Shown here one piece after another: positions 10,527-20,300 of a stretch of 64,000 nucleotides of DNA (position 1 is its first letter; each line of letters starts with the position of its first letter). Below the pieces are notes generated by a model. The model searched no databases, was not told the origin of the DNA, and saw nothing but the letters and a program-made list of their open reading frames with translations. The stretch spans positions 62,001-126,000 of the forward strand of contig NZ_WMID02000001.1 in the NCBI RefSeq assembly GCF_009711165.2, given 5' to 3'. The stretch is from Flavobacterium sp. MC2016-06. GTDB lineage: Bacteria; Bacteroidota; Bacteroidia; Flavobacteriales; Flavobacteriaceae. Made by a program: the position numbers and the translations under genes.

Positions 10527-11963
10527 TTAGGATTGTTTTTTATTAAAACCTTTTCTAGTCATTTCGCCCCAGCCTTTTGTTCCCATTATTTTTTCTTTAT
10601 ATCCAATTAAAGAGGCATATACCGTATACGGATGAAAATAGAAAGGTTCTATAAAAGCAGCTAAAAGGAGCTTGAAAAAATCGGCTTGTTTAGGATATTT
10701 GTGATAAGTATTTTCTTCACTGAAAAGAGCAATGACCGAAAACATAACAGCAAAGAAGTATACAAACAATAAAAGTAAAACAAAGAAATGCCAGTTAAGG
10801 AAACCTAAAATCATAAAAACAGCAGTTAGTACAAGACCAACAAATTCGATTCCGGGAGCAAGGAATTCAAAAAATGTCCAATACGGTATACTGATCATGC
10901 CAAGCATTTTATATTTAGGATTCAAGAACATTTTTTTATGAAGCTTTAGCGTTTCAATTGTTCCTCTCATCCATCGGCTGCGTTGTTTTTTAAAGATACT
11001 AAAATCTTCAGGCGCTTCTGTCCAGCAAAGCGGATCTGGTATATAACTTACCGTGTATGGAATTTTGTTTTCAAGCATGTAGCGTCTCATTCGTACTACC
11101 AGTTCCATGTCTTCACCTACGGTTTTTGTATTATAACCGCCTGCAAGAAGTGCTATTTCTTTATCAAAAGCACCAAACGCCCCGCTGATCAAAAGTAGTC
11201 CATCAAGTCTGCTCCAAGCCATTCTTCCTAAAAGAAATGCTCTTAGATATTCTAAAACTTGTATTCTTGGCAGTATAATATCTGGGATATTAACCTCAAT
11301 CATACGGCCATTTTTAATAATACATTGGTTGGCTACTCTTACTACACCTCCTGTAGCAATTACCCTTTTACCATAAGACTCAAGAAAAGGTTTTGCCAGT
11401 TTTAATAATGCATCTTTATCTAAGATGCAATCTACATCAATACATACAACATAAGGATTTTGTGCAATGTTTAACCCCACATTAAGAGCATCTGCCTTAC
11501 CGCCATTTTCCTTGTCTACTACTATAAGTCTTTTATAAGCAGCATTTCTGGAGGTATAAATACCCTTAATGTTTTTAGTTTTAATTTTTGAATGAATTTC
11601 AAGTTCTGTAAGAACTAAATCATAAGTTTTAATCAAGATTTCTAATGAATTATCCTTACTGCCGTCATTTACTACAATTACCTGATAATTGTTATAATTT
11701 AGAGAAAGTAAAGATTTTACATTTTCTTCAATGGTAAAACTTTCATTATAAGCAGGAGCAATTAGCGAGAGTTTTGGTGCAAAACCACTTGTAAGCAGTA
11801 CATTGTAATCTACAAAACTATTTTTTTTAAGATATTTTCGGAGTTCTTTAGTAGAGAGGTACGCTAATATTAGATAAGAAGACATAATTAGTGTCGCATA
11901 TCCAAGTATTAGGATCAGATAAATATCAGAAAACACTTTTATTTCGTTATTAAAAAAAGTCAT
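10527..11963 (-). CDS. Processive family 2 glycosyltransferase (PgaC/cellulose-synthase-like)
   Basis: The 478-residue membrane glycosyltransferase has an N-terminal helix (about 13-36), a GT-A domain with IAPAYNE (69-75) and VVNDGS, the metal-binding DVD at 176-178, the GED catalytic motif at 283-285, and the processivity motif QRSRW at 327-331, followed by three or four C-terminal membrane helices. These features place it with the poly-N-acetylglucosamine, cellulose and hyaluronan synthases that polymerise a sugar at the inner membrane and pass it through. It is the last gene of an operon with a HEAT-repeat membrane protein and a YaiO-like outer-membrane protein, which suggests synthesis and export of an exopolysaccharide. 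The polymer cannot be named from sequence. No PgaD or PgaB partner is seen. Confidence 0.88.
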   Translation of the reverse strand: MTFFNNEIKVFSDIYLILILGYATLIMSSYLILAYLSTKELRKYLKKNSFVDYNVLLTSGFAPKLSLIAPAYNESFTIEENVKSLLSLNYNNYQVIVVNDGSKDNSLEILIKTYDLVLTELEIHSKIKTKNIKGIYTSRNAAYKRLIVVDKENGGKADALNVGLNIAQNPYVVCIDVDCILDKDALLKLAKPFLESYGKRVIATGGVVRVANQCIIKNGRMIEVNIPDIILPRIQVLEYLRAFLLGRMAWSRLDGLLLISGAFGAFDKEIALLAGGYNTKTVGEDMELVVRMRRYMLENKIPYTVSYIPDPLCWTEAPEDFSIFKKQRSRWMRGTIETLKLHKKMFLNPKYKMLGMISIPYWTFFEFLAPGIEFVGLVLTAVFMILGFLNWHFFVLLLLFVYFFAVMFSVIALFSEENTYHKYPKQADFFKLLLAAFIEPFYFHPYTVYASLIGYKEKIMGTKGWGEMTRKGFNKKQS

Positions 11964-11975
11964 TTTTGTTGATTG

Positions 11976-12797
11976 TTAAACTGTTAATGTCTGCAATACA
12001 TTTTGTGCAATATATTTTATTTGTGTATTGGGAGCCGCAGCCGCCAATTGTGTTACATAAGGAAGTTTTTGTGTAAGTTTTAATTCTTTAATAAGTTTTA
12101 AACCAAGAGTAACAACAGTTGTATTTTGAGATTCTAGTAAGAGTTCGACACCTTTAGTATCGGCTATATCATGTTTTTTAAAAGCGTGTATAATATTTAC
12201 CTGCGTCCAATCGTCAATCGGATAGCGATGCTCGGTAAGATGTGTTATTCCTTTTGTGCCTGCAAGTTTGATACAAGCATTTAAAGCAGTAATTTTTAGG
12301 GTTTGGTTTCGAGCTTTAGAAACTTTCAAGATACTGTCAAAAGATTCGGTAATATTCAGTTCTGCAAGTTCTGTAATCCCTTTACATTTTATTTCCCATT
12401 TTAGATTTTTAAGTTTTCTAAACGAGTCATTTATTAATTCGGAGTCTTTATAAAACAGCTCGAGTTTTTTTGCATAAATACCTTCATAATTTTTATGAAG
12501 ATTTAGAATAGAGTCCATTAAAACCTCTCGGAAGAAAGAATTATTACTAAGCTGCTTATAATCTTTATCTTCTTTGACAACCGAATAAGGAAGGTCTTGA
12601 AAAATAAGGGAGAACGTAAATTTTTCAATCAGCATACTGTATTCAATTCGGAGTTTGTCTTTCTTTATATTCTTGCTGCGGCTTCTGATAATTAAAAGAT
12701 ACAAGATAAAAGATATCGCAATAAATAGACTTATTGACAGGATAAGAAATGGTTTTACCCATTCGCGGTTCTGATATAGTTCCCAGAATTTTATCAT
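11976..12797 (-). CDS. Membrane-anchored HEAT-repeat protein of polysaccharide operon
   Basis: The protein has one N-terminal transmembrane helix (about 11-38), a charged helical region, and a C-terminal part with HEAT-like helical pairs (for example KITALNACIKLAG and TLGLKLIKELKL). I chose the ATG at 12797, which begins one base after the stop of the YaiO-like gene. A TTG seven codons upstream would overlap that gene. The glycosyltransferase start lies 12 bases downstream. HEAT repeats usually mediate protein contacts, so it may link the synthase to the regulator or the outer-membrane protein. This role is inferred from position only. Confidence 0.75.
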   Translation of the reverse strand: MIKFWELYQNREWVKPFLILSISLFIAISFILYLLIIRSRSKNIKKDKLRIEYSMLIEKFTFSLIFQDLPYSVVKEDKDYKQLSNNSFFREVLMDSILNLHKNYEGIYAKKLELFYKDSELINDSFRKLKNLKWEIKCKGITELAELNITESFDSILKVSKARNQTLKITALNACIKLAGTKGITHLTEHRYPIDDWTQVNIIHAFKKHDIADTKGVELLLESQNTTVVTLGLKLIKELKLTQKLPYVTQLAAAAPNTQIKYIAQNVLQTLTV

Positions 12798-12798
12798 G

Positions 12799-14013
12799 CT
12801 AGAAACGTTTAGTAACAATTACCTGAACATTAAATTTATTTCTATATTGGTTAGGTAAATATTCTTCATATTCATAAAGTAAAACAGGTCTTACAAAAAA
12901 GGAATTACCCAAACGTTGTTGATATTGTAAACCAACTCTATAGGCATTTAAAGGCTTAATAGAGGCATTATAGAGATAAAGATAAGGCACGCTTCCATAT
13001 TGAAGTTCAAACCTTAAGAGACTTTCTTTTTCCTCATTTGTAGTCTGTATGCTTAAAACATGAGAAAATAAAGCATTAGAAGTATCATAAAAAGGTCTAT
13101 AGGCAAGAGTATAAGTACCAATGTGGTAAGCAAACTGACCTGTAAGTAATGTTACATTGTCATTTTCAAAATGCATAAATCTAAGACCTAAAGCATAATC
13201 AAATTTTTTGTGCGGAATAAAATAATATTCGATTCCACCTCTAGCTATTGGAAATATCGTTTGTCCTGTTGAAACACCTGCATTTACATACAAGTAGTTT
13301 TTCTTAGAAAAAGTTTTATAATAATCTGCTTCAAACAGCATTTGTGTATCATCGTTTACATGCCCGATATTTGCGCGGCCTACAAGTGCTGATGTGCTAA
13401 ATTTATGCGAATACTCAACATATCCGTAATGTAGAGGAGCCTGCCCTGGACTAGATGTAGAAATGTTTAAGTAAGAAACTGCTATTGCATTTTTTGCTTT
13501 TCGGCCAATAAGTGTGCGCAGTCCTGTAATGGCGAGTGTACTGTTTTCTGTTACCGCAATTGTTTCTAAAATAGCAGATGCTTCTTTGTCGCGATTTAAA
13601 CGTTCTAGAGATTTTGCCTTAATTATTTTTACATCAATAGAATTAGGGTCAACAGCCAGATATTTATCACAATACAGAATAGTAGTATCAAACTGTTCAG
13701 ACCAAAAGTAAGTGTTAATAATAGCTAATAAAGCATCTGTGTTAGGATTTGTTCTATCTGCAATTGGTGTCAATATTTGTATTGCAGTGGTATAATCTTT
13801 TTTCCAGCTGTAAATACGGCCGGTATAAATTATTATATCTTCATCTTGAGGAAATTTTTTATGTAAAGGTTCAATAAGTGACAGTGCTTTATCGTAGTTT
13901 CCATTTTCAACTTCACGTTTAATGTCAGACATAACCGCATCAACATTTATTTCCTGCCCAGCTGCAGTAAAGGTGATAAAGAATAAAAAAAACAGATTTT
14001 TTAGAAATTTCAT
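12799..14013 (-). CDS. YaiO-like outer-membrane beta-barrel protein with TPR region
   Basis: The 404-residue protein has a signal peptide (1-19, ending TAAGQ), TPR-like helices (about 30-160: YDKALSLIEPL, IYTGRIYSWKKDYTTAI, IKAKSLERL), then alternating aromatic beta strands to a terminal RF, typical of an outer-membrane barrel. This matches the YaiO family. A TPR plus barrel layout resembles exopolysaccharide exporters such as PgaA or BcsC in outline, but the barrel is smaller. Its ATG overlaps the stop of the preceding receiver gene (ATGA), so translation is coupled to the regulator. An outer-membrane role in exporting or organising the polymer made by the adjacent glycosyltransferase is inferred. 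Confidence 0.8.
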   Translation of the reverse strand: MKFLKNLFFLFFITFTAAGQEINVDAVMSDIKREVENGNYDKALSLIEPLHKKFPQDEDIIIYTGRIYSWKKDYTTAIQILTPIADRTNPNTDALLAIINTYFWSEQFDTTILYCDKYLAVDPNSIDVKIIKAKSLERLNRDKEASAILETIAVTENSTLAITGLRTLIGRKAKNAIAVSYLNISTSSPGQAPLHYGYVEYSHKFSTSALVGRANIGHVNDDTQMLFEADYYKTFSKKNYLYVNAGVSTGQTIFPIARGGIEYYFIPHKKFDYALGLRFMHFENDNVTLLTGQFAYHIGTYTLAYRPFYDTSNALFSHVLSIQTTNEEKESLLRFELQYGSVPYLYLYNASIKPLNAYRVGLQYQQRLGNSFFVRPVLLYEYEEYLPNQYRNKFNVQVIVTKRF

Positions 14014-14378
14014 TTAGCTTGTGTTTTTAATAGTTTGTTAATTCGTACTAAAAGCACAGCCGGGCTGATAGGTTTTGCAATAAATTCGTTTGCACCTATA
14101 TCAAAAGAGTCTAGTTCAGTTTGTTCTACACCAGAAGAAGTAAATATAATTATCGGAATAGTAGAGTCAATATGCTCTCTTACATGCTGGGTAATTTCCA
14201 TTCCGCTTACTCCAGGCATATTTATATCCGTCAGGATTAAGTCGTAGTTATTTATTTTAATCGCGTTTAGTGCTTCCTGACCATCAGGAAACTGATCTAC
14301 GGTAAATCCTTTAGATTCTAAGAAAAAAGATAATGATTTGCGCAGGATATCGTTGTCTTCGGCTAATACTATTTTCAT
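14010..14378 (-). CDS. Receiver-only response regulator of polysaccharide operon
   Basis: This is a 122-residue single receiver domain with acidic E7-D8, phosphoacceptor D51 in ILTDINMP, the IFTSSG switch and IAKPIS carrying the conserved Lys. It overlaps the YaiO-like gene by four bases and follows the hybrid kinase gene by 78 bases, so it probably receives phosphate from that kinase's Hpt domain. It has no output domain. Control of the polysaccharide machinery would therefore be by direct protein contact rather than transcription. Confidence 0.88.
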   Translation of the reverse strand: MKIVLAEDNDILRKSLSFFLESKGFTVDQFPDGQEALNAIKINNYDLILTDINMPGVSGMEITQHVREHIDSTIPIIIFTSSGVEQTELDSFDIGANEFIAKPISPAVLLVRINKLLKTQAK

Positions 14379-14456
14379 GGTTTGATTATTTTCTGAAATA
14401 TACTTTTACAACTAATTATATGCAATTAAGTAAAAATATAGTATATTTCTCATATA

Positions 14457-16445
14457 TCATACTTCCTTTAGGTTTTTAACTACTTCAATGATACCAGATT
14501 GAAAAATATCCATTTTGTCTCTGGTTTCAGTAGTAAACTGTCCGATTTTTGCTTCTTCCTCGATAATTGACAAACAATTAGTAAGATCATCCAGCATAAA
14601 CATACCCAGACTAGATTTCATATTGTGAGACAGTTGTTTGACTGTTTCTGTATCATTACTATTAAAAGCTATTTCTAATTCGGCAGCTTCTTTAGGAATT
14701 TTTTCTATGAAAAGCGCTATCATTTCCTCCTTAAAGGCTGGATCACCAGATGACATTTCATCCAAAAAGGAAAGATCTGCTTTTCTATTGCTTGTCTGTT
14801 TGTTTTCTTTATTCATAACAGTTCTTATAGCTTCTAAAAGTACAGCTTGTTTAAAAGGTTTTGGCACATAAGCATTCATACCTACATCATAACAGCGTTC
14901 TTGTTCTCCCACAAGAGAATGAGCAGTCATAGCTATAATAGGAATTGTAGAATTCATTTCATTCCTAATAAATTGTGTAGTCTGGTAACCATCTTTAACA
15001 GGCATTTGAAGATCCATTAAAATAAGGTCATATTTATTTTTGGATAAAAGATCTATTCCTATTTCGCCATTATCTGCAATATCTAATTCAAAACCAAAAT
15101 TGTGAATCACACTTTTTACCAATTTTTGGTTTAAAACATTGTCTTCACAAACCAGTATTTTAAGTTTAAAAAGATTCTCTTCTACCGATGATGCAACAGT
15201 AGTTTCGATGTAATTTGTCTTTTTATAATCCAATACAAAGAAAAATTCTGAACCGTAGCCTTCCTTACTTTTTACATGAATTTCTGCATTCTGCAATTCA
15301 ACTAACTGCTTTACAATATTCAATCCAAGACCTGTACCGCCAAATCTTCTTGTCGTACTATCTTCCGCTTGTGTAAAACGTTCAAAAACAGTTTTAATTT
15401 TTTCTTGTTTTATTCCTATACCCGTATCTTTAACAGAGAATCTAAGTGAATATTGATCATCAGTTTCATTCACCATTTTTACAGAAATTGTTACTTCACC
15501 TTCTTGAGTAAACTTAAGGGCATTACCTGTAAGATTTACCAGTATTTGATTTAATCTTCCTTGATCACCAATTACAGTTTCGGGCATATCGGCGTCTAGA
15601 AAGAGATTAAATTCAATTTCTTTTGGAACCTTTATTTTTAAAAGATTGTAAACATGTTTCAGCGTATTCTTTAAATTGAATGGTTCTGATTCAATAGTCA
15701 AATTTCCTGACTCTATTTTAGATAAGTCGAGAATATTATTAATTATTAAAAGCAGATTTTCTCCTGCTATTTGAACACTATCAATATATTTATTCTGAAC
15801 GGTATCCAGCTTTGTTTGAGCCAGAAGGTCTGTAAATCCAATGATTGCGTTTAAAGGTGTTCTAATCTCATGGCTCATATTGGCCAAAAAACTGTCTTTA
15901 GCTAAGATTGCACGTTCGGCGATTTTCTTTTGTGTGTCCAATTCAGTATGCTTTAAACCTAATTCCAATAAATTCATTACGTGCTTTGCAACAATAGAAA
16001 GCGCGTTTCGCTGGTTATCATTAAGTTCTTTAGTTACTTGATCTATAGCACATAGTGTTCCTATATTATAGCCATCGGGTGTAGTAAGTGGAATCCCTGC
16101 GTAAAATCTAACCTTAAAACCTCCAACTACATTAGGATCATCTTTAAACCGTTCGTTTAAAAAAGTATCAGGTATTTCTACCATATCATAGTCCATAATT
16201 GTGTATTGGCAAAATGTAATTTCGCGTGGTACTTCAGAAACTCCGATTCCAATTTCAGATTTAAACCAAAGCCTGCTTTCATCCATAAATGAAATATGTG
16301 CAATGGGTGCACCACATATAAAAGAAACAAGTTTTGTTACATCATCAAAAGCATATTCGGGAAGAGTGTCAAGAATATTATAACGTTTTAAAGCAGCAAG
16401 ACGCTCAGCTTCGTTATGTGGTATAGGTTGTGTGGTATTATTCAT
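14457..16445 (-). CDS. GAF hybrid histidine kinase with receiver and Hpt domain
   Basis: The 662-residue soluble kinase has an N-terminal GAF domain (about 15-165, typical ERLAALKRYNILDT start), a DHp helix with MSHEIRTPLN (phospho-His H192), HATPase_c with GTGLGLNIVKQL, a receiver with LILMDLQMP, and a C-terminal Hpt domain with LSHNMKSSLG. All four phosphorelay elements (His-Asp-His and an external Asp) are present when the adjacent receiver protein is included. It heads the operon of receiver, YaiO-like protein, HEAT protein and glycosyltransferase. The GAF ligand is unknown, and the lack of membrane segments points to an intracellular cue. Confidence 0.9.
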   Translation of the reverse strand: MNNTTQPIPHNEAERLAALKRYNILDTLPEYAFDDVTKLVSFICGAPIAHISFMDESRLWFKSEIGIGVSEVPREITFCQYTIMDYDMVEIPDTFLNERFKDDPNVVGGFKVRFYAGIPLTTPDGYNIGTLCAIDQVTKELNDNQRNALSIVAKHVMNLLELGLKHTELDTQKKIAERAILAKDSFLANMSHEIRTPLNAIIGFTDLLAQTKLDTVQNKYIDSVQIAGENLLLIINNILDLSKIESGNLTIESEPFNLKNTLKHVYNLLKIKVPKEIEFNLFLDADMPETVIGDQGRLNQILVNLTGNALKFTQEGEVTISVKMVNETDDQYSLRFSVKDTGIGIKQEKIKTVFERFTQAEDSTTRRFGGTGLGLNIVKQLVELQNAEIHVKSKEGYGSEFFFVLDYKKTNYIETTVASSVEENLFKLKILVCEDNVLNQKLVKSVIHNFGFELDIADNGEIGIDLLSKNKYDLILMDLQMPVKDGYQTTQFIRNEMNSTIPIIAMTAHSLVGEQERCYDVGMNAYVPKPFKQAVLLEAIRTVMNKENKQTSNRKADLSFLDEMSSGDPAFKEEMIALFIEKIPKEAAELEIAFNSNDTETVKQLSHNMKSSLGMFMLDDLTNCLSIIEEEAKIGQFTTETRDKMDIFQSGIIEVVKNLKEV

Positions 16446-16789
16446 TCTTTAGCGGCGTAATGTGCAAAAATACAAAATTAGGAAGACAAATTTTGTTTCT
16501 GTCGCATGTTATATGATGATTTAACTTTTATTTTTTAAATTAATGCAAACGCTGTATTTTTTTTAACGATTTTATATTCAAATAATTTAAGGTCTTGTAA
16601 ATGTTAAAGTACTAAATAATTTTCACTTCTTCCCAACCTTCTTGTATTTTAAATCATCTATGTATATAAAAGAAATTAAACTTTTAATACTATTTTTTTT
16701 ATTGTTAATTTGAAGAGACGAAATTTAATTTGTTATCTAAATTAAGATAGGATTGAAAAAAATAATTACAATTTTTTATAGAAAAACTT
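16446..16789. promoter_or_regulatory. Divergent intergenic region with likely promoter for the hybrid-kinase operon
   Basis: The 344-base gap between divergent genes has no open reading frame. Reading on the - strand, TAATTTTG at 16480-16473 and TATTTTTG at 16472-16465 both match the Bacteroidota -7 consensus TAnnTTTG, 20-35 bases before the kinase start. No -33 TTG with ideal spacing is evident. Nothing clear is seen for the + strand lipoprotein gene. Confidence 0.4.
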
Positions 16790-17269
16790 ATGATAAAAAT
16801 ATTTTTTAGAGTCTTTGGTTTTGTTTTACTTCTAAGTTGTCAAAATAATAGTAAACCTGCTCAAACAGATCCTGCTGAAAAGTATGGTGCTGGTAGAAAA
16901 ATTGTAATTCAAAAACCAATAAAATCAGAAAAGAATAAGACAGAAGATAACGAGGTTTATAGTCCAGCATCGGTAGATGTTTTACCCAAATATCCGGATG
17001 GTATAACAAAGTTTCATGTCTTTTTAAAGAAAAATTATGTTATACCACAAGAAGTGATTAAAGATGAATCTCTTGCAGGAGGAGTTTTTGCAACGATAAA
17101 AATTGAAAAGGACGGAACTCTATCTGAGATAAAAATCCTTCGTGATTTTGGTTACGGTTCGGGAAAAGAATTAGAAAGAGTTTTGAGATTATCTCCTAAT
17201 TGGATTCCGGCAATGAAGGCAGGAAAACCAGTAAGATGTTTGTACAGTATACCGTATTATGTTCAGTGA
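16790..17269 (+). CDS. Lipoprotein with TonB C-terminal-like domain
   Basis: The 159-residue protein has a lipoprotein signal peptide with the lipobox LLSC (lipidated C17), a low-complexity Lys-rich linker, and a C-terminal domain (about 70-159) resembling the TonB C-terminal fold: IPQEVIKDESLAGGVFATIKI, EKDGTLSEIKILRDFGYG, and a basic NWIPAMKAGKPV stretch. In Bacteroidota such domains occur in many lipoproteins without the TonB membrane anchor, so a classical energy-transducing role is unlikely. It precedes the WG-repeat gene by about 50 bases on the same strand. Confidence 0.75.
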   Translation: MIKIFFRVFGFVLLLSCQNNSKPAQTDPAEKYGAGRKIVIQKPIKSEKNKTEDNEVYSPASVDVLPKYPDGITKFHVFLKKNYVIPQEVIKDESLAGGVFATIKIEKDGTLSEIKILRDFGYGSGKELERVLRLSPNWIPAMKAGKPVRCLYSIPYYVQ

Positions 17270-17321
17270 AATAATTTTCTTTAAATGCAAAAATGTCGCC
17301 TATTATATATTTAAAAAAAGT

Positions 17322-20300
17322 ATGAAAAAAAATCTACTGCTATTATTTATTTTATTTCCCATATTTGGATTTTCACAGAACGTGCAGGTATTGCGCGAAC
17401 AAGCTGAAAGCTACTATGATAATGGTGATTTTTTAAAAGCATATCAAACCTTAAATAAAATTAAGGATAAAGATGTTCTTGAGAATACCAATGTTAATAT
17501 GTACAAACTTCATTTAGAAAACATAATGCAGTATCGTTTTTTTAAGAAAACGAAATTAAATGACTCGTTGTATAAAGTATATATTAAGTCGAATGTATTA
17601 AAATCGCAGGGAATTTATAACGAGAAATCAAAAAAATATACTTTACCGCCTGTTTACGATTCTATTCCTTTTAGTGAGCGTTACTTCAAATATTCATGTG
17701 TTTATAAAAATAAACAGGAAGCCTTTGTAAATATCGAAACGGGAAAAGTTATTGTTCCGTTGGGGAATCATTACAGTATCTTGTACGGAGATTATGTTTT
17801 AACTGCAAAGAATCCTAAATACGATAAATTTTCGTATGATGAAATTATAAGTGTTTTTGATCTTAACGGAAATTTGCTTTTCAAAGATTTAAATACTTTT
17901 AGTCTAATTTACTATCCAAATTATATACGTACCAAAAACAAGAATAATAAGTATCAGATTTTTGATGCAAAAACAAAAAAGGTAATTTTAGACGATATTG
18001 ATTATTTTTTCAATCCAAACGGAGCTATAGTAGAAAATGAAATTGAGTATGATAATGTATGGCTTCCTTTTCGTAAAAACGATCAATATTATCTCTACAA
18101 AATGAATACTGATGGAATTACAGATAGGCATAAATTTGATACTTATATTCCATTATACTCTAATTTTAATTACTTTGATAATTCAATTACAAAACTCATT
18201 AATATAAAAGATAATGCTGCTTCATGTCCTGAAAAAGAAACCCGAACTTGTTTTTTCAGCTATTATACTATTGTTAAAAAAGACAATAAATACGGAATTT
18301 TTAATATTTCAAAAGACCAATTTTATAAAGAACCTATTTATGATTCTATCAGCAGGCTTGGTAATACTTTTTACAATGATAAATGGATAAATCTTATTTA
18401 TGGCGAAGAAATCTGTCCGCCGGATTCTGACAGGTATGAGGGAATTGTTTTTAAGAAAGACAATCTATTCGGACTTATGAATTTGGATGGAAAAATTATA
18501 GTTGGAGCTGATTATGATGAAATCAGGTATTTATCGAATGAGGTTTTTGTTTTAAGAAAGGGTTTAAAATGGGGTTTTGCAGGTACACAAAAAGAAGATA
18601 AAATTGTACTGCCAGAGTTTGATTATATTGATTATTTAAGTGGTGAATTTGGAAATATCGCCTGCTATAAAAATAAGAAAGTAACCAAGTTTTTGAGAAA
18701 CGGTGACAAAGCAGATCTTAGAGCCCAAAATAATCAAAAACTCAAAAAGCATATAAATTTTGAAGAGTCTATTACAAATATGAATGATTTTGCAAGGGTA
18801 AATGACTTTGACAGGTATGTATTTGAAAAAAATGGAAAGTTTGGTCTTGATGATTATTATTATAATGAAATTTTACCTGCTACATATAGTGAAATTCAAT
18901 TCGCAAAAAAAAATACATTTATTGCTTCCCGCGGTTCAAAAGTAGGTTTGATTGATCGGAATGGTAAAGAAATTATCCCAGTTAAATGTGCCAAAATCGA
19001 ATATAGAAATCCTTATTCTGATTTGTTTTATGTAACATTTGACGATGGAGTGAAAAGTATTTTTAATTCTAAAGGATTACAGCTTTATCCGGCTAATATT
19101 AAAGAAATTACAAATGATTATTTTGATTTTAAAACAAAAACAGATTATGTTTTTGTCACGGAATTTTCAGATGCAGGCGAAAAGAATAATCTGGATAAAA
19201 AGGAAAAATCGTATATTAATTCTGCTCTAAGAATTAAGGATGATAAAGTCGAAAGATTAAAATTAGAAGGTCACTCTTTTGAATTTGTAAATTCTAATTA
19301 TATAAGAGTTCATAATCATCGTACAGCCAAAGTAGTTTTTTATAATTTGAAGAACGGAAAAATTATAGACGACATATATGGGTTTAATATAATAAATGAC
19401 GATGCAAATTTTAGGTTTTTTGCCACCAGAGCTAATGCTTATGATACTGTAGTTGATAGTTTAGGTAACGAAGCAACGGTAGTACATCCTTTTTATGAAA
19501 TAAAAAATGATAATTATTTTTTTAAAGAAGACGATAAAACTGGAGTAATGAACAAAAATTTGATAGCGGCTAATTTTAGATTTCCTGTTTTAAAAAATAT
19601 TATCGAGAAGGAGTACCGCAATATGACACCTAATCCTTCAAAAGAATATCGTGAAAAAGCATCTTCTTACTTTAAATTTAATTCAAATAAAAATTCATTA
19701 CAAGATGGTGTTGTAAAATTTGACGGAACAATACTCTTTGAGCCGGAAATTTATGATGATATTCGATTGCTTCATTTTGGAAGAATAAAAAATTATGATT
19801 TTTTTGAAGAAAATGAATTTCTGAAAGAATATAAAAATGATTTGTTTGCCTGTACAATTTCTAAAAGACAAAGTAAAACGCTGCGGCTTATTACACAAGA
19901 AAAAGAAATTATAGCTGAGTTTGAAGTTAAACAAAACGGGAATTGGAATTTTTGCAATCTTAATAAGGCAATCATTATAAGAGAAGCCGATTCGGTAAAA
20001 CTTTATGATATAAAGAGCAAAAAGATCCTGTTGAAAATAAAAGCCAATCAATTTCAGGAAGATAAAGATTTTGGATATACTGCGTCCTATATTGATGCTA
20101 AAACAGCTAAAAACAAATATGAAAAATACAGCAGTAAAGGTCAATTCATTTTTGATACGATAGTAGATAAGAATAAGCAGTATTATGGCAGCTCTAATGA
20201 AAATTATATTTTAAAAAGAATTAAAAAGTATGGCACTATAAACGCCAAAGGAAAACCTGGAATTCCGTTTGAATATGATTATCTGGAGTCTAAAAAAGGA

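Noticed and set aside
17259-17321. Longer start for the WG-repeat protein
   Set aside because: It overlaps the preceding lipoprotein gene and puts 21 non-signal residues before a clear signal peptide.
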